Numbered from the stretch's first letter, positions 10,896 through 22,201 are shown. The stretch is 64,000 nt of DNA from Pelagophyceae sp. CCMP2097 (GCA_026770575.1 MU657182.1:567465-631464), one strand, 5' to 3'. The notes: generated from the sequence alone by a model not told the origin. Made by a program: numbers and translations.

Positions 10896-11114
10896 TCGGC
10901 GTGCACTACGGCGTACTCTGCCGCCTTTGGCTTCCGGATGCAGGAGATGCGGAACGAGCCGGAGGGGCTGAATCATCGCCGGACGCAGCAGATAGAGACG
11001 GCGTGGCTGAATGCAGCCGCGCTGTATAAACTGGATCTCGCCAACGCGGAAGAGGCGGTGCGTCTTCCCCGCCTTGGCGTCTTATATTCGACTCTTTTGG
11101 ACAGGCGGAGCTAA

Positions 11115-11557
11115 AGGCAAGTCTCGTTGAGCTCAACCATGTGCGCAACAACACAATCACCTACATCGACTTAACACAAACATGATAAGGGGCGTTGTCC
11201 AACGGCCAGCGCGGCGACCGACGAGCGTCACCCTAATCGAAGCAAGGCCAGCGTTGCATCTTAACTGGAAGCTTTCCAAAGCGGTCCATCGGGACCGAAG
11301 GTTCCTCGTGCATAAATAAACGTAGCAGTTTCTCGCCCGTGTCGTTCGTTGGGCCCTTAGCCCGTCGCGCAGCCTTCCCTTTTTGCGGCAGCAACGCCCG
11401 ATAGCGGGCCGCAACCAGCTGGCCGCAACCCTTTCTTTGAACACTTATTTCCAAATTCTACTGCACTGGCACTGCGGTGACCCATGCGCGCTTACGCCTC
11501 GGACGCGCCGCGCGCACCGGGCCGACGGTGACGCCTATTCGCACCGGGGCGCGTCGG
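11115..11557. other. Spacer with direct-repeat copy 2
   Basis: It contains the second copy (11322-11452) of the repeat at 8767-8885. The remaining bases before the phospholipase ATG probably contain its promoter; no motif is clear. Confidence 0.4.
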
Positions 11558-14500
11558 ATGCGTCCTCTGTGCCGTGTCGTGTTGGCGTGGCTCTGTCGTG
11601 CGTCGGCGCTGCGGCTGCCGCGCGCCTCGGCGCTGCGGCCGGCGCCGCGGCGCTCGAGCGCCTTGGCGGCGCAGGGTCCCGGTGGCGGCGATGGCTCGCC
11701 GCGCGCCGCGCGCCCCGCGCCGTCGCGCGCCGCAGACGGGCAGCGGACCGCCCGCGGCGCGACCGCGGCGGCAGCCCGCAGCTTCTGGGGCCGCCTCTTC
11801 GGCCGGCGCGCCTCGGACGACGAGCCTCTGGGCGCTTTGATGCCGGCGCAGTGGCCGCGCGCGGGCGCTGGGCGCGACGCTGGCTTTGGCATCCGGCTCA
11901 CGGCGCCTCGGCCGCGAAGATGGTACGTTCGCCCCTTGAACCGAATTCCCGACGCTCCAAGTCGAATGAACCCACGACTTTTCAATGCCTCTGTGGAGTG
12001 CATAGCAGAAGAAGAAGACCGCGCGTCGTGTACGTCAGACACGCGTAGGTACCGTTTCCTGCAACGCCGCTTCGTGGCCACCGCTTTTAGAGTGACCGAC
12101 GCCGTCGTCGTCGTCCAGGGCCCGCCGCCCCGCGCGCAGGCCACGCTCGTCGGCGGCGCCGCCAACGTCGTGGCCGCGAGGTTGATGCAACTCGGGTTTG
12201 TGCAACGAGCGGGCCTCACCGGCGAGCGCGTCGTCGCGGCGCGCAGGTCGCGCAGGTCGCGCAAAAGCATCGAACGGCGCCTCTCGATGCGAGCCGACTC
12301 GCAGGTGGTACTGCCCGCAAACCGGCCGCGGCGGCGGTGGTTGCGCGCGTGGTCCAAGGCGGCACGCGCGCTCCCGGTGGTGGCGAGCGCATCGGCGCCG
12401 GGCGCGTCGGCGTCGGGTGCCCGTGCTTTGGCGCTTCAAGATGACTTTGTGGCGGCGGTGCCCGCCGCGTCCGAGGCTGCGCGGGGCGACGAGGCCCCGC
12501 AGGACGACGAGCTTGCGCTGGACCCGCTGGCGCTTTTACCCGAGGCGCTCCGTTCGAACCGCCTCGTCGCCTCGGCGCTCTTCCCGGCCGCGGGCGCCGG
12601 CGGCGCGCGGTTCGCGCGGCGCGCGGCGGAGCTCGACGCGGACATGGCGCCCGAGTCGTGGCACTTGAGCGAGGCGCTTTCTACAGAGCTGTCGGAGGAT
12701 CGGTCGTCGGGTTCCGCGGACGACGAATACGCCGACGAGCCTTTGGGCGCCGCGCAGTCGTCGGAATACGACGGCGCTCAAAGCGCGGACGAATACGATT
12801 ATGATGACGACTTTGAGGCGGAGGTGCCGGCGTCGAAGGGCGCCTTCTTCGGCCGAGCGCGGCTCGAACGGGCTCTTAACCTGGCGGAAAAGTACGAGCG
12901 CGCCTTCGAGGAGGCCGACGCCGTGCCGCTGGCGGCCGAGGCGGCGCTGGCCGTGCGGAGCCGGGCACAGCTGCGGCGAGTATGTTTCGACGGGCGGCTG
13001 CTGGAACTGCTCGTATCCGAGCTTGCCGGCCTCCACGCGCCGTTTCGCGGCGCTTTTGCCTTCTTCGCGCCCAACGATCTCCCGCTCGCGCGCGCGGCAG
13101 ACGCCGCCGACGCGCTGGCGCACCTCGTCTCGCTCGATAGCTCGACGGCCAAGGCGCAGTTCTTCGACCTCGGGGCTCACGAAGGACGCGACGCGAAGAA
13201 GCGCCGCGGGGACACCGTCGCCAGGCGCCTCGTCGCCGCGAGGGTCGCGCCTGCGCTGGCGATGCTGCTGAGCCTCGAGCCGCCTTCGGGGCGCGTCCTC
13301 GACGACGCGGGAGACTCCGCCTCCGAGGCGCCGGAGCGAATCCGCCTCCGTCGCGCCGCGCTCCGACTCGCCTTGAGGCTCGCCTCGCAGCCGGGCGGCG
13401 CCGGCGACGATGCGGTGGACGCGCTGCGGGCGGAGCCGCGCATCCGCGGCTACCTGGCGCGCCGAGTGGCGGAAGGTTACGAGCCGCACCGCGCCGCGAA
13501 GCAGGTCGCCACCGCCAAACGCGCTTGCACGCGAGCGGCGGCGCAGTACGAGGAGCGGGCGCGGCTCAAGGCGCGGCTCAAGGCCAAGGCCAAGGCCGAC
13601 GACGCGGCGGCGGGCGTCGACGGCTCGTCCAAGGCCGCGGACGAGGAGCCGGAGCCGCCACCGCCGCCGCCGCCGACTCCGACGGCACAGTACTGGCGCA
13701 CGCTGCGCAAGCGCGGCCTCCTCTCGCCGGCGTTTGCGCGCACGGCTGCGATCAAGGAAGTTCGCGACGCCGCAAAGCTGCAGGCGGCGCTGGGCCTCCG
13801 CGCCTGGCAGCCCTGGCTCGCCGCCCGAGCCGCCGCCGAGCAGAGTCCCGCCGACGTTGTCCGGGCGGCCGGCGGCCCGAATAATGCTCGCCCGAAGCGG
13901 GGCGTGCGCATCCTCTGCCTCGACGGCGGGGGCACGCGCGGCGTCATCACGATCCAGGTCTTGAAGGAGCTGCAGTCGCGGTGTTTTGGCGGGCGCGAGC
14001 CGCACCAGGTCTTCGACTTGATCGTGGGCACGTCCACGGGAGCCATCTTGGCCGTCCTCCTCGGCGCCAAGCAGTGCTCTTTGGTCGACGCGGAGCGGCT
14101 TTACGACCAGCTCATCACGAGCATCTTCGTCAAGGAGGGCCTCGCCTCCTCTACTACTTCTCTAGTGCTGAAGCGGGCCAAGTACGAGGAACGGCACATC
14201 GAGGCAGTCTTGGCCAATCTGCTGGGCGACGACGACCTGCTCGACACGCAGCCCACGGCGCCGCACGTGGCCTGCCTGGCCGCGTGCCTCAGCGTCGACC
14301 CTGCGCAGCTCTGCGTGCTGCGCAGCTACGAGTACCCGCCGCCGGCGCGCACTCTGCGGCAGCGCATGGACGGCCTCTTCGAAACGACGCAGGGCAAGGT
14401 CGTTCCGCCGGCGCGCCGGGCGTCGCGCTACGCGGGCTCGTGCCGCGTATCTCTCAGGGACGCGCTCCGCGCGGCCACGGCGGCGCCGATGTACTTTACG

Positions 14501-14926
14501 CCGCTGGCGCTGCGGGACCAGCTGGTGTGCGACGGCGCTCTGATAGCCAACAACCCCTCGGCCGTGGCATACCACGAGGCCTTGGCGCTCTTCCCCGGCC
14601 GGCAGGTCGACGTCTTGGTCAGCGTCGGGACGGGCGAGGCGGCGCCGGAGCCGACGCCACGGCTGGCTCTGACGTGGGAGGACATTGTGAACCAACTCGT
14701 CGACTCGGCGACTTCAACAACTCTGGTCCACGACATTTTGCAAGACCTCCTCCCCGCGCAAAAGTACCATAGGTTCAATCCGATTATACCCCCTTGCCCT
14801 ATCGACTCGACGGACGCACCCGCGCTGGAAATCTTCCGATGCGCGGCGAAAGACTTCTTCGCCGAAGAAGCAAACGAGGCCAAAGCCGAAGTCCTCGCAG
14901 ACGTGCTCAACTTCAAGGCGCCGTAA
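11558..14926 (+). CDS. Patatin-like phospholipase, PNPLA8/iPLA2-gamma type
   Basis: Up to 1122 aa. The frame opens at 11477, but the ATG at 11558 gives MRPLCRVVLAWLCRASALRL, a targeting-type hydrophobic start. A C-terminal patatin domain (about residues 780-1060 from this start) has the oxyanion loop DGGGTRG (13922-13942), the nucleophile Ser in GTSTG (14027-14041) and the catalytic Asp in DGA (14531). Such enzymes hydrolyse phospholipid acyl esters with a Ser-Asp dyad. The spacing and RILCLDGGGTRGVITIQVL resemble PNPLA8-type enzymes. The long N-terminal half is Ala/Arg-rich and low in complexity. A GTACGT...GCGTAG stretch (11923-12048, 126 nt, a multiple of 3) could be an intron that leaves the frame open either way. 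Confidence 0.85.
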   Translation: MRPLCRVVLAWLCRASALRLPRASALRPAPRRSSALAAQGPGGGDGSPRAARPAPSRAADGQRTARGATAAAARSFWGRLFGRRASDDEPLGALMPAQWPRAGAGRDAGFGIRLTAPRPRRWYVRPLNRIPDAPSRMNPRLFNASVECIAEEEDRASCTSDTRRYRFLQRRFVATAFRVTDAVVVVQGPPPRAQATLVGGAANVVAARLMQLGFVQRAGLTGERVVAARRSRRSRKSIERRLSMRADSQVVLPANRPRRRWLRAWSKAARALPVVASASAPGASASGARALALQDDFVAAVPAASEAARGDEAPQDDELALDPLALLPEALRSNRLVASALFPAAGAGGARFARRAAELDADMAPESWHLSEALSTELSEDRSSGSADDEYADEPLGAAQSSEYDGAQSADEYDYDDDFEAEVPASKGAFFGRARLERALNLAEKYERAFEEADAVPLAAEAALAVRSRAQLRRVCFDGRLLELLVSELAGLHAPFRGAFAFFAPNDLPLARAADAADALAHLVSLDSSTAKAQFFDLGAHEGRDAKKRRGDTVARRLVAARVAPALAMLLSLEPPSGRVLDDAGDSASEAPERIRLRRAALRLALRLASQPGGAGDDAVDALRAEPRIRGYLARRVAEGYEPHRAAKQVATAKRACTRAAAQYEERARLKARLKAKAKADDAAAGVDGSSKAADEEPEPPPPPPPTPTAQYWRTLRKRGLLSPAFARTAAIKEVRDAAKLQAALGLRAWQPWLAARAAAEQSPADVVRAAGGPNNARPKRGVRILCLDGGGTRGVITIQVLKELQSRCFGGREPHQVFDLIVGTSTGAILAVLLGAKQCSLVDAERLYDQLITSIFVKEGLASSTTSLVLKRAKYEERHIEAVLANLLGDDDLLDTQPTAPHVACLAACLSVDPAQLCVLRSYEYPPPARTLRQRMDGLFETTQGKVVPPARRASRYAGSCRVSLRDALRAATAAPMYFTPLALRDQLVCDGALIANNPSAVAYHEALALFPGRQVDVLVSVGTGEAAPEPTPRLALTWEDIVNQLVDSATSTTLVHDILQDLLPAQKYHRFNPIIPPCPIDSTDAPALEIFRCAAKDFFAEEANEAKAEVLADVLNFKAP

Positions 14927-15449
14927 CAAAGATGCCTTTGAGACGCGGCTGCGACGGCGATATGCCCGGCAGCTCCGGAGTATCCGAGAGGAGAGCGGCT
15001 CGCGCATCATCGCCGCAGGCCTCGAGGCACCTTCCTGACAAGATGGTCCCAGGGTGGCTAAAGAAGGTTTAGGAAGTTTTCCCTTCTTCTTCTATCACGC
15101 ACGCCGATGCCGCGCCACTACTACGTCACACACGACGACCTCGCGCCTCCCCCTTGTCCACCGCCGCCTGCTGTGCACTGCTGCCGCACCGCGGCTGCCC
15201 CAAATCCCGGCACCGCCGTCGACGCGCTCCCTGCCGGACATCCACGCCTCCAACAACGTCGACCACTTTTTGCTCCCCTATCCACCTCGACCACGCCCAT
15301 CGCCCGCCCACATTATGCTGGAAAGGATTAGCCAGCCATCGCGCTCCGCCCACATTATGCTGGACGGCGCCCGAGAAAATAGCTGTTCGCTTTGGAACTG
15401 AGCCGCCGGCGAGAACCGCGCGTCGAGCCACGTCCTTTTGCGATCTTCA
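14927..15449. other. 3' flank of phospholipase gene, no separate gene
   Basis: Just after the stop, another frame (about 14932-15040) reads KDAFETRLRRRYARQLRSIR and ends at a stop. It may be a frame-shifted C-terminal extension or chance. The rest is non-coding; the 16-bp motif CCACATTATGCTGGA occurs twice (about 15308 and 15349). Confidence 0.4.
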
Positions 15450-16078
15450 TAGGCCGAAAAAAACACGGGATTAAGAGAGGCCAATAAAGGCAATGTGGGA
15501 GTTTATTAAATCTAAAACGGGGTCTTTAAGTCCACCACGAAGGGGGGAAACCCGGAAATATGGCGGAGGATGGCCAATGATTTCCGCTGATGGCAGGAGG
15601 GCAAAAGTGCCGCACATCGGAAGCGGTATCCATTCGTACTTATGTTGAGCGTGGATACCGCTGCCGAGGTGCGGCGCTTTGGCCACTGGGGTACACCTGG
15701 GTGCTTTCTAAGCGCGTCGACCACTTTTTGCGTATTGTCGGCGCCGGCAGGCGCCGAATGCGTGACCTCGGGGCCGGTATCCATTCGCACCTATGTTGAG
15801 CGTGGATACCGCTCTCGAGGTGCGGCACTTTGGCCACTGGGGCAGAGTTGGAGGGCGTCCATCGCTCGACAATTGACACAGGCAAATTGCAGGCTCTACT
15901 CACCGGCCCGGGATAAAATTTACATGGCCGTGAGTGACCCCTCGCGGCAAGCGCGCGGCCCCAAGCTTGTATGCGGGATCGCCGTGCGGGCTCGAGGCGA
16001 GTGCGGTCAAGGAGTCGAGATGTTTCTCGAGAAAACCCAACTAATATCAGGAAGCTCTGTCTCCTTTTTCGGCCTGTG
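15450..16078 (+). mobile_element. TIR element with internal hairpins, copy 1
   Basis: The left end is AGGCCGAAAAAAACACGGGA; the right end is TTTTTCGGCCTGTG, so the termini are inverted. Internally two long hairpins occur (15596-15686 and about 15750-15840), built from GAGGTGCGGC(A/G)CTTTGGCC and its complement around GCGGTATCCATTCGCACCTA. About 630 bp with no protein. It is homologous along its length to 22346-22822. Confidence 0.65.
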
Positions 16079-16504
16079 CTTCCGCCTCGACGCGCCGTTC
16101 GGCGATTCCACTATCGCTGAATCATGGTAAGACTCCACTTGCAGTCGCCGGCTACGCCGATGTAATACTGCGCGGTATCGGCATTTGGTCCGCTATAAAT
16201 CCGCCCCGCGGTTCCAGGTTTCGACCTGTGGTAAGTCCGCCCGCGGTTCCAGGTTTCGACCTGCGGTAAGCCCCCACGCTAACGGAGCAGGACCCCACCC
16301 GGTGCATTTTGTGCTGGTCCTTTTCTCAACGCAATACCTTCCGTTCCACACGGAATTGCGTGTGGGGGAGCGTCGCACCATATCCAGATGGGGTAAATGT
16401 ACCGGGTCGAGTGAAACAACAACACGGGCAATGATCCGGGAAGTCCACCTTTTGCCATCGCATCAAGATAGGGAAACGCACGTCGCCTTCGCAACTATCG
16501 CAAT
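16079..16504. other. Repeat-fragment spacer
   Basis: It holds a tandem 33-bp duplication at about 16200-16265 (GGTTCCAGGTTTCGACCTG) and a copy of the 6536-6600 fragment at 16376-16440. No gene is seen. Confidence 0.4.
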
Positions 16505-17448
16505 GTAAGACGATTGCGCTGACTTTCGTATTGTCGGCTTCCAAGGTGCTCTTCTGACAGACCAAGCAATTTTTTGGCCATCGCCGATGAACTTCAAACC
16601 GACATAACACAATCCCAATTGAGCCGGCGTGGAACCCTTCATGGCAAAATGGCCAAGGCACCTTCTGAATGTTAGGCCCAGGTATTTATATTGGCTGACT
16701 TGGGTCATGTCTTCACCCATAGATTTTCACTGAAAATCGTAATCCTCGTCCTTGCCGAATACAACGAAAATTGAAAGGAGTGCCCATCTGCGTGTTTCTG
16801 GCAACAGTTGAGCATAGCCTGTAAATCTTCTGCAGATTCACTGACTAGGACAATGTCGCCAACGTAGAGCAAGGCTTTGTAATTGAAACTGCTGACATTG
16901 GCTCCTATGCAACCACGCACTTCGTCGATGATTCCGTCGATAAAAAAATGGCCCACAAAAGAGGTGATAGAACCGATCCTTCGCGGAGGCCGTGGTTTAC
17001 TTTATATTCGCCAGAAACCGAGTCTTGGATAGCAATTCTCGAAGAGCAATTCTCGTACCTCTTGAGAATTTGCCAATGACGCTCCAAAGATGACAACGAC
17101 ATTGGGCGTCACCACCAGAGGCTTTTGATAGTTTGCTACGGAGTTGTTCCATCAGATCGGCGCGGAGGACTGTCGGGTGTGCCTCTCTGACACCGAGGAT
17201 CAACAAAAGGTTTTCTTGTGGCGCCTCGCCATCGGCTTGGTGGTCTCCGCGAGGACAAAAGCGTGGTCTTGGCATATGCAACCTTTGCCGCGGAATCCGA
17301 TCTGCTCTTGATGCAATAAGGACCCCGTGTCTAACAAAGATAAAATGCAGCGGTTTAGAACCGCTTCAAATAATTTTCAACCCCCCCCCCCAGATAGCAG
17401 GGAAATGAGTCGATAATTCGCCCAGTCAGTTGGGTCGCCCGCATTATT

Positions 17449-18610
17449 GAGGACCCGAAGGGTCCTTGCCATTTAATCAACGTCAGTTTACGGCAAGGGC
17501 CCTTTGGGTCCTTTGATTGAAGGATTACCAGGGGCAATTTTGTCTGTCCGTCTGTCTGTCTGTCTGTCTGTCCGTCTGTCTGTCCATGGGTAAATCCGTG
17601 AGGTTCCACCTTTGGGAAGAAAAGGGCATGGCGCCGGCAGCAACTCGGCCGATTCAGCGATTGGTGGTTGATGCGATTGCTAAAATTGGGAGTGGAGGTC
17701 GAGCAGGAGCCTCATTGGAATCATCATAGAAGAAGTTTTTGGTCACAGGTTCGAATCTGGTCAGCCGCAAAAATAACAAAAAAAAATAGCTTAATAAGAA
17801 ATAATAATAAATAAAGATAAGGAGGATTAGAAGGTTCAGTGATTAGATAAATATTTTTTAATTATTTACGTGGGCATTGCAATGGGATTTGTCTGTATCC
17901 TTCACTCGAAGTCGGGTCCTCCGTGTGCCTCCGGCCAGGGGGTGAAACTGAAGGTTGTAAAAAATAAAAAGGTCGCCGTTGGCGCCAAGATTCCGCATGC
18001 CGGAAGAGCTCGCCGAGAGACAACCCACAAGCCAATTTTCATCGTCATTGGTCGTAAGCTCATCGCGCGGCGAGTGCACAAAGATGGCATTTTTTTCTCG
18101 TACTATTATCATTCTGGCGAAGGGGCCTGACATCCACCACGCCGCGGTCGACGCTGGAGGCGCTGAGGCGGCGGCCCTGGCCCGCCATCTAGGGGGCCAC
18201 CCGTCTCACCCTCTAGCCGTTTGGCATAGCTTCCGACGGTACTCGGCGAACAATTTCGGATTTTCCGCAATAAAATCTAAGTTCTTGCGCGAACGTTGAA
18301 CTCTCAACTTCTTCTGTCATCCACGAATATGCAGTCCAAATGTTCAGAAGCGCTCTATAAAAATTTTAAATCCCCCCAAAATCCACCGAAAAGGAAACTA
18401 TGGGTCGGCTAGATTTGCGACATCCACAAGATTGGCACACAGGCCGTTGGGCCTGGCCCAACACCTCCTCCCCAAATATTGGCGTTGTCGCAAATCGCGA
18501 ACCCGCCTCATCGACCTCCGCCGATTTAACGTCAAATGCAAGGTCACTTTAGCTTTTTTCTTTAAAAGCCTCGCTTTCACCCCCTCCTACTCCGGCGCGC
18601 TCTTGTAATA
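17449..18610 (+). mobile_element. Hairpin-headed SINE-like element, copy B, interrupted
   Basis: Same order of parts as 9186-9670: hairpin, (TCTG)n, B-box-like GGTTCGAATC, A-rich tract, ACGTGGGCATTGCAATGGGA, and the 3' end CTCCGGCGCGCTCTTGTAATA. It sits inside the LINE: the uninterrupted LINE at 1595-1625 reads CGCTATTGTATATAAAGCGG, and here the same sequence is split at the TATA stretch. The element is itself interrupted by a 654-bp insertion at 17936-18589. Confidence 0.7.
17936..18589. mobile_element. TIR insertion with 7-bp target duplication inside copy B
   Basis: The left end is CAGGGGGTGAAA and the right end is TTTCACCCCCT, exact inverted termini. CTCCGGC occurs immediately before it and again after it; removing the insert restores the GTGCCTCCGGCGCGCTCTTG end seen in copies A and C. 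The interior has no recognised gene. Confidence 0.65.
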
Positions 18611-19481
18611 TATAATAGCGACTGCTGCTTTACCCCAATCAGCGGCGGGAGGGGGAGGCTTACGCGACGCGTGTCGTGGACGAGCAGGGCGCGGGGGGGG
18701 GGATAACCACTTGATCCAAGAGGCAGCCGAGACTGCAATCAAGGAGCGGCTGTTGACAGCGGGGGGGAGGGGAGGGCACTTGATAACGCCTCGTTGAATA
18801 ATACGACGAATATTCTTGGAATAGGCTCATCAGCTATCTTGGGGTTGTCTGTCGAGATGTGGTCCAATCCAGGCGCTTTATCAAACTCCAAATGTTTTAT
18901 ACATTCGATGATTTCGTCAAAATGTATGAGTTTGTCCGCCGGCCCGTTGTATAGGGGGAAGCGCTTGATGCTTTCATACGCCGATATCTGGCGTTCTCTT
19001 TCCTCGAGGTTGAAAGTGTTGCCTTGTGGCGGCTTGACGCTGCCGAGGCTCTCGTATTCACATCGGAATTTCTCGCACATGGAAGGCGCAACAACATTGA
19101 AGGCGCCATCGTCATTGGCCAACTCGATGATTTTCGCAGAATCGGTGAACGACTGCTTGGCTTTTCCCAAGACGACATTCCAAAGGGTTTTGCGCTTGGT
19201 CTTGTCCCTTGATATTTCAATTAATCTAGAGTTCTCTGCTCGTTTGTGATTCTCGTGTTCCCACCTCGAGTCGCGCTTCATTTTCGTCTCGGGGGCTTTC
19301 AAGTGCGTGTCTCTCGCTGCATCTACAACGCCAGCGACTTTATCAACCTTTTGTTGGTGTCTGATTTCTAAGATCTTCTTCCGAAGTGCATCGACCTCAC
19401 AATCCCACCCAAGGCAATAGACCAAGGGCAATAATTTTTCGCGCGGTGAATTACTTTTTGTTTGGTGGATGGTGATAATAT

Positions 19482-19669
19482 TAGGAAGTCCCTCCCCTAT
19501 TGGATTCGGGTTTCTTGGATTCCAACCTATTTATGAACATTTTCGCACTTTTGAAACTCTTGGATTGGTTCAAAAACGTGTTTTCTGAACAAATTGCATT
19601 TTCAAGCTCTCTCATTGGCCATTCCGAATCTAATAGGGAGTAGAATCCAATACGGGGAGGGACTTCCTA
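19482..19669. mobile_element. TA-flanked TIR element (MITE-like) nested in LINE copy 2
   Basis: It starts TAGGAAGTCCCTCCCC and ends GGGGAGGGACTTCCTA, followed inward by matching ATTGGATTC / GAATCCAAT, a nearly perfect TIR of about 27 bp. It lies in the LINE linker; the uninterrupted site can be seen in copy 1 near 500-512. Its core TTTTCTGAACAAATT is shared with 1288-1480. Confidence 0.75.
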
Positions 19670-20650
19670 TGGTCGGCAGGGCGCCGAGTATGAGTTCTTT
19701 TGATGCCGACCAAAGATTTTCAGTTGTTTTGGAATCCACAAATTTGCCAGAGGATATACATACATAGCCTCTGCTGACAGGTTTGTAATGAGCGTGTTCA
19801 ATGCCATGTGATTCTGTCTCGCCATCTTCCTATTATAGGGGCATAGTGGCTGGCTATTCCGAGAAGCCTGATCCCCGTTTTAAAACTCGTTGGTGTCGTA
19901 AGTTGGTTGTCGCGAATGTGAACGATGTTCGTACAAACAATGGGATATGGTCAGAGTCTATCACTATATCTCGACCGATGAAACCAGCTTCAACAATGCT
20001 ATCAAGAGCATTCGCCCATTATCCACCACCGATTTATCGCGGCAAGTGAACTGGAAAGGGCATATACGACCATGAACACATAAAGCAGATTCTTCTTTCA
20101 TGAGGTTTGTACGAAATTTTGCGTCTCCAGAAGTGTGCGTAGTTTCACCATCACGATAATCGGCATTATCGTCGCCCTCCTGGTTTTTTTTCAGACGGAC
20201 GAACGTTGGCGTCAGGTCCTATTAACACGAAGTTCTTATCGTCTTCAGGGGGTTTGAGCTCAAATGCATGAGAATACTCATTCATAACGCCCGTAAAAAA
20301 GTTTACGTCTGTTGACCGTAAAACCTTCTCGGCTAAACTCGTTGTAGACCGACATTAGGGTCATGACCTTGTTGCCTTTCTCGATTCTAACAATGACAAG
20401 GCCTTCGCACCTACCGTAGCAAGGGCGAGGTGCTGTATATTTTGCACCCTTTAGTAGCTTGTTGCATACTAAAATCCCAACGCTGGCACTGGCGGGCATG
20501 CGCCCTTTCATCCTCGTTCTGTTACGACCGAACCATTGGTAACCCTCCATTATAAGTTCGTGGTCGCCAGTGAATTTTGATTCTTGGAACATCATCGCGC
20601 CGGCGTGTTCACCGCGTTTGGTTGCATCGGCGAGGAACTGCTGCAATAGA

Positions 20651-22068
20651 TTTGCTTTGAAAAGGGGGATCGGGGGGGGGTCTCACCCGGCATCCGTGAG
20701 AGATTAGGGTGCGCCCAAGAGAGACTAGGGTCTGTACCGCCCGTGAGAGTCAAAGGTTGATCCTCACGTGCTTGTATTGTAAACCAAACATTTCAGATTT
20801 TGCCATTATCAATCTATCGGCATCCATCATCCGCACCGCCAAGTGAGCGTCGGTCTAATGTAGCGGTGTATATCATCTGGCGATTCGGAGACCAACCGCA
20901 CGTCCACGTCATCTTCGGTCCACGTGCTTGCACGCCCCGGGGATTTGAAAATCAAAGATTCTTAAATCCCGTTTCGCAAAAATTCACGATAGAGAGGTTT
21001 TTGGGTTTTCAGGCGCACAGGTGCGTGTCTTCGGACAATGAAATTGAGAGGAGGTGCGATTAAATTGGTCTTGGGTTCGAGCCACGGAAGCGGAATGTGT
21101 TCCAGGAAGCTCATATTATTTGAGAATTCGTTGAACGTTCTCCAGAACCTTTACCAGTATTTACAAGGGCGTTTTTGCGGTACGGGGACGGAAGGGGGGG
21201 GTCCAGGACCCCCACCGGCAATGAGGTATTGGCAGCCGGTTTTTGGACAGGGTGCAAGCTGGGGGAGGGTCCCCGACCCCCCCTCCCCCACACACACACA
21301 CCGGAACAAACCCGGAGGGGCCTCAAACGAGGCGCCGGAGATGGTGCAATATCTCAATAAGGGACTTTCAAGATTTAATGGCTTCCTAACAATGGTGTAT
21401 TGAGATATTTGATGCTGTCTCGGTCGATTGTCACGGCTGTACCAAATAAGGAAAATCGACATCCAGCAAATCCCAGATTTGAATTTATAGCATCTATGTT
21501 GGCCTTCTGCCTCTTCGTGTGCGCGCTGACGGGGTCGATTCAGGGAGCGATGACGAAGGCGCCGTGCGCGCGCCGCGTCTCGCCTCCGTGCCGTTGAAAA
21601 GATCGGTCCGAGACGTCCTACATGTCTCTGAAGACCAGCGGCCTTATTTTCAAATCTGTGGGCGACGGGGAGGGTTGAAATGGTCGAATGCCCAGTCTTC
21701 TCGGGCGCTTGGAGGTGGTCATGGACCTCCTCGAGCCGCGCGATACTTAGCAGACTGGCCATTCGGACATTTTATCAAGAGACTTATCATTCCCGTGAGG
21801 GTGCTTCGTTTAAAAAGCCAACAAGTGCCTCTAGAGAGGCAAGAAGATGGGCATGTGCAATGCCAACGCCATGCCACCGACTTCCAGAGCAGTTGCGAGC
21901 GCAACTATCAAAAAAACGCGTCCTAGAGGACGCCCCATCGTCCGTCATCAAATCGTCACATTATCTCATTAAGTACCCGGAAAGGAGTTTATTAATTACT
22001 CAAAGGCACAATAAAGCCTGTATTTTCGGCTTATTTTGATCTGCTGATTACCGCTTGAAACACCCGGG
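20651..22068. other. Repeat-derived region, no gene supported
   Basis: 20670-20760 resembles the G-rich tandem array at 7960-8545. 21160-21310 is G/C-run rich and resembles 22230-22320 in inverted orientation. 21400-21950 has short open frames of ordinary codon composition but no recognisable domain. I see no RNA gene. Confidence 0.4.
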
Positions 22069-22170
22069 TTGCTGCTACCTCGCCGTCGCATCGGCCCTCA
22101 TCGCGCGAGTCACGGCGCAGGTCTTGTGGCGCAAAGCCACAAGCCCTGGGTCGTATGACCAGGGTCCGTG

Positions 22171-22171
<1 letters not shown>
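22069..22171 (+). repeat. Inverted repeat arm flanking TIR element copy 2
   Basis: CGTCGCATCGGCCCTCATCG...CAGGTCTTGTGGCG...GACCAGGGTCCG is the reverse complement (with few changes) of 22855-22970. The two arms bracket the poly-C tract and the TIR element at 22346-22822. Confidence 0.65.

Positions 22172-22201
<30 letters not shown>
22172..22201 (+). repeat. Poly(C) tract of 30 nt, then (CAC)n
   Basis: Thirty consecutive C, followed by ACCACCACC. A homopolymer of this length is likely to be variable and length-uncertain in the assembly. Confidence 0.9.

Larger units (their letters stand above)
16505..20650 (-). mobile_element. Degenerate non-LTR retrotransposon (LINE), copy 2, with nested insertions
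   Basis: Read on the minus strand the parts are in LINE order. At 20646-20278 is an endonuclease/exonuclease/phosphatase N-terminus (QESKF..., GYQWFGRNRTRMKGRMPASA, VGILV). At 19431-18739 is the linker ending in KAPGLDHIS. At 17446-16505 is reverse transcriptase: DWANYRLISLLS, LREGSVLSPLLWAIF, then YVGDIVLVSES where functional elements have YADD, and YKYLGLTFRR. The catalytic box change and stops show it is dead. Nested inside are the SINE-like copy B (17449-18610) and a TA-TIR element (19482-19669). Confidence 0.8.

Noticed and set aside
17539..17590. TCTG/TCCG repeats considered as a CRISPR-like array
   Set aside because: Simple microsatellite inside a dispersed element, in a eukaryotic genome; no spacers.
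21050..21110. GGGTTCGAGCC considered as a tRNA T-arm
   Set aside because: No matching stems upstream or downstream.
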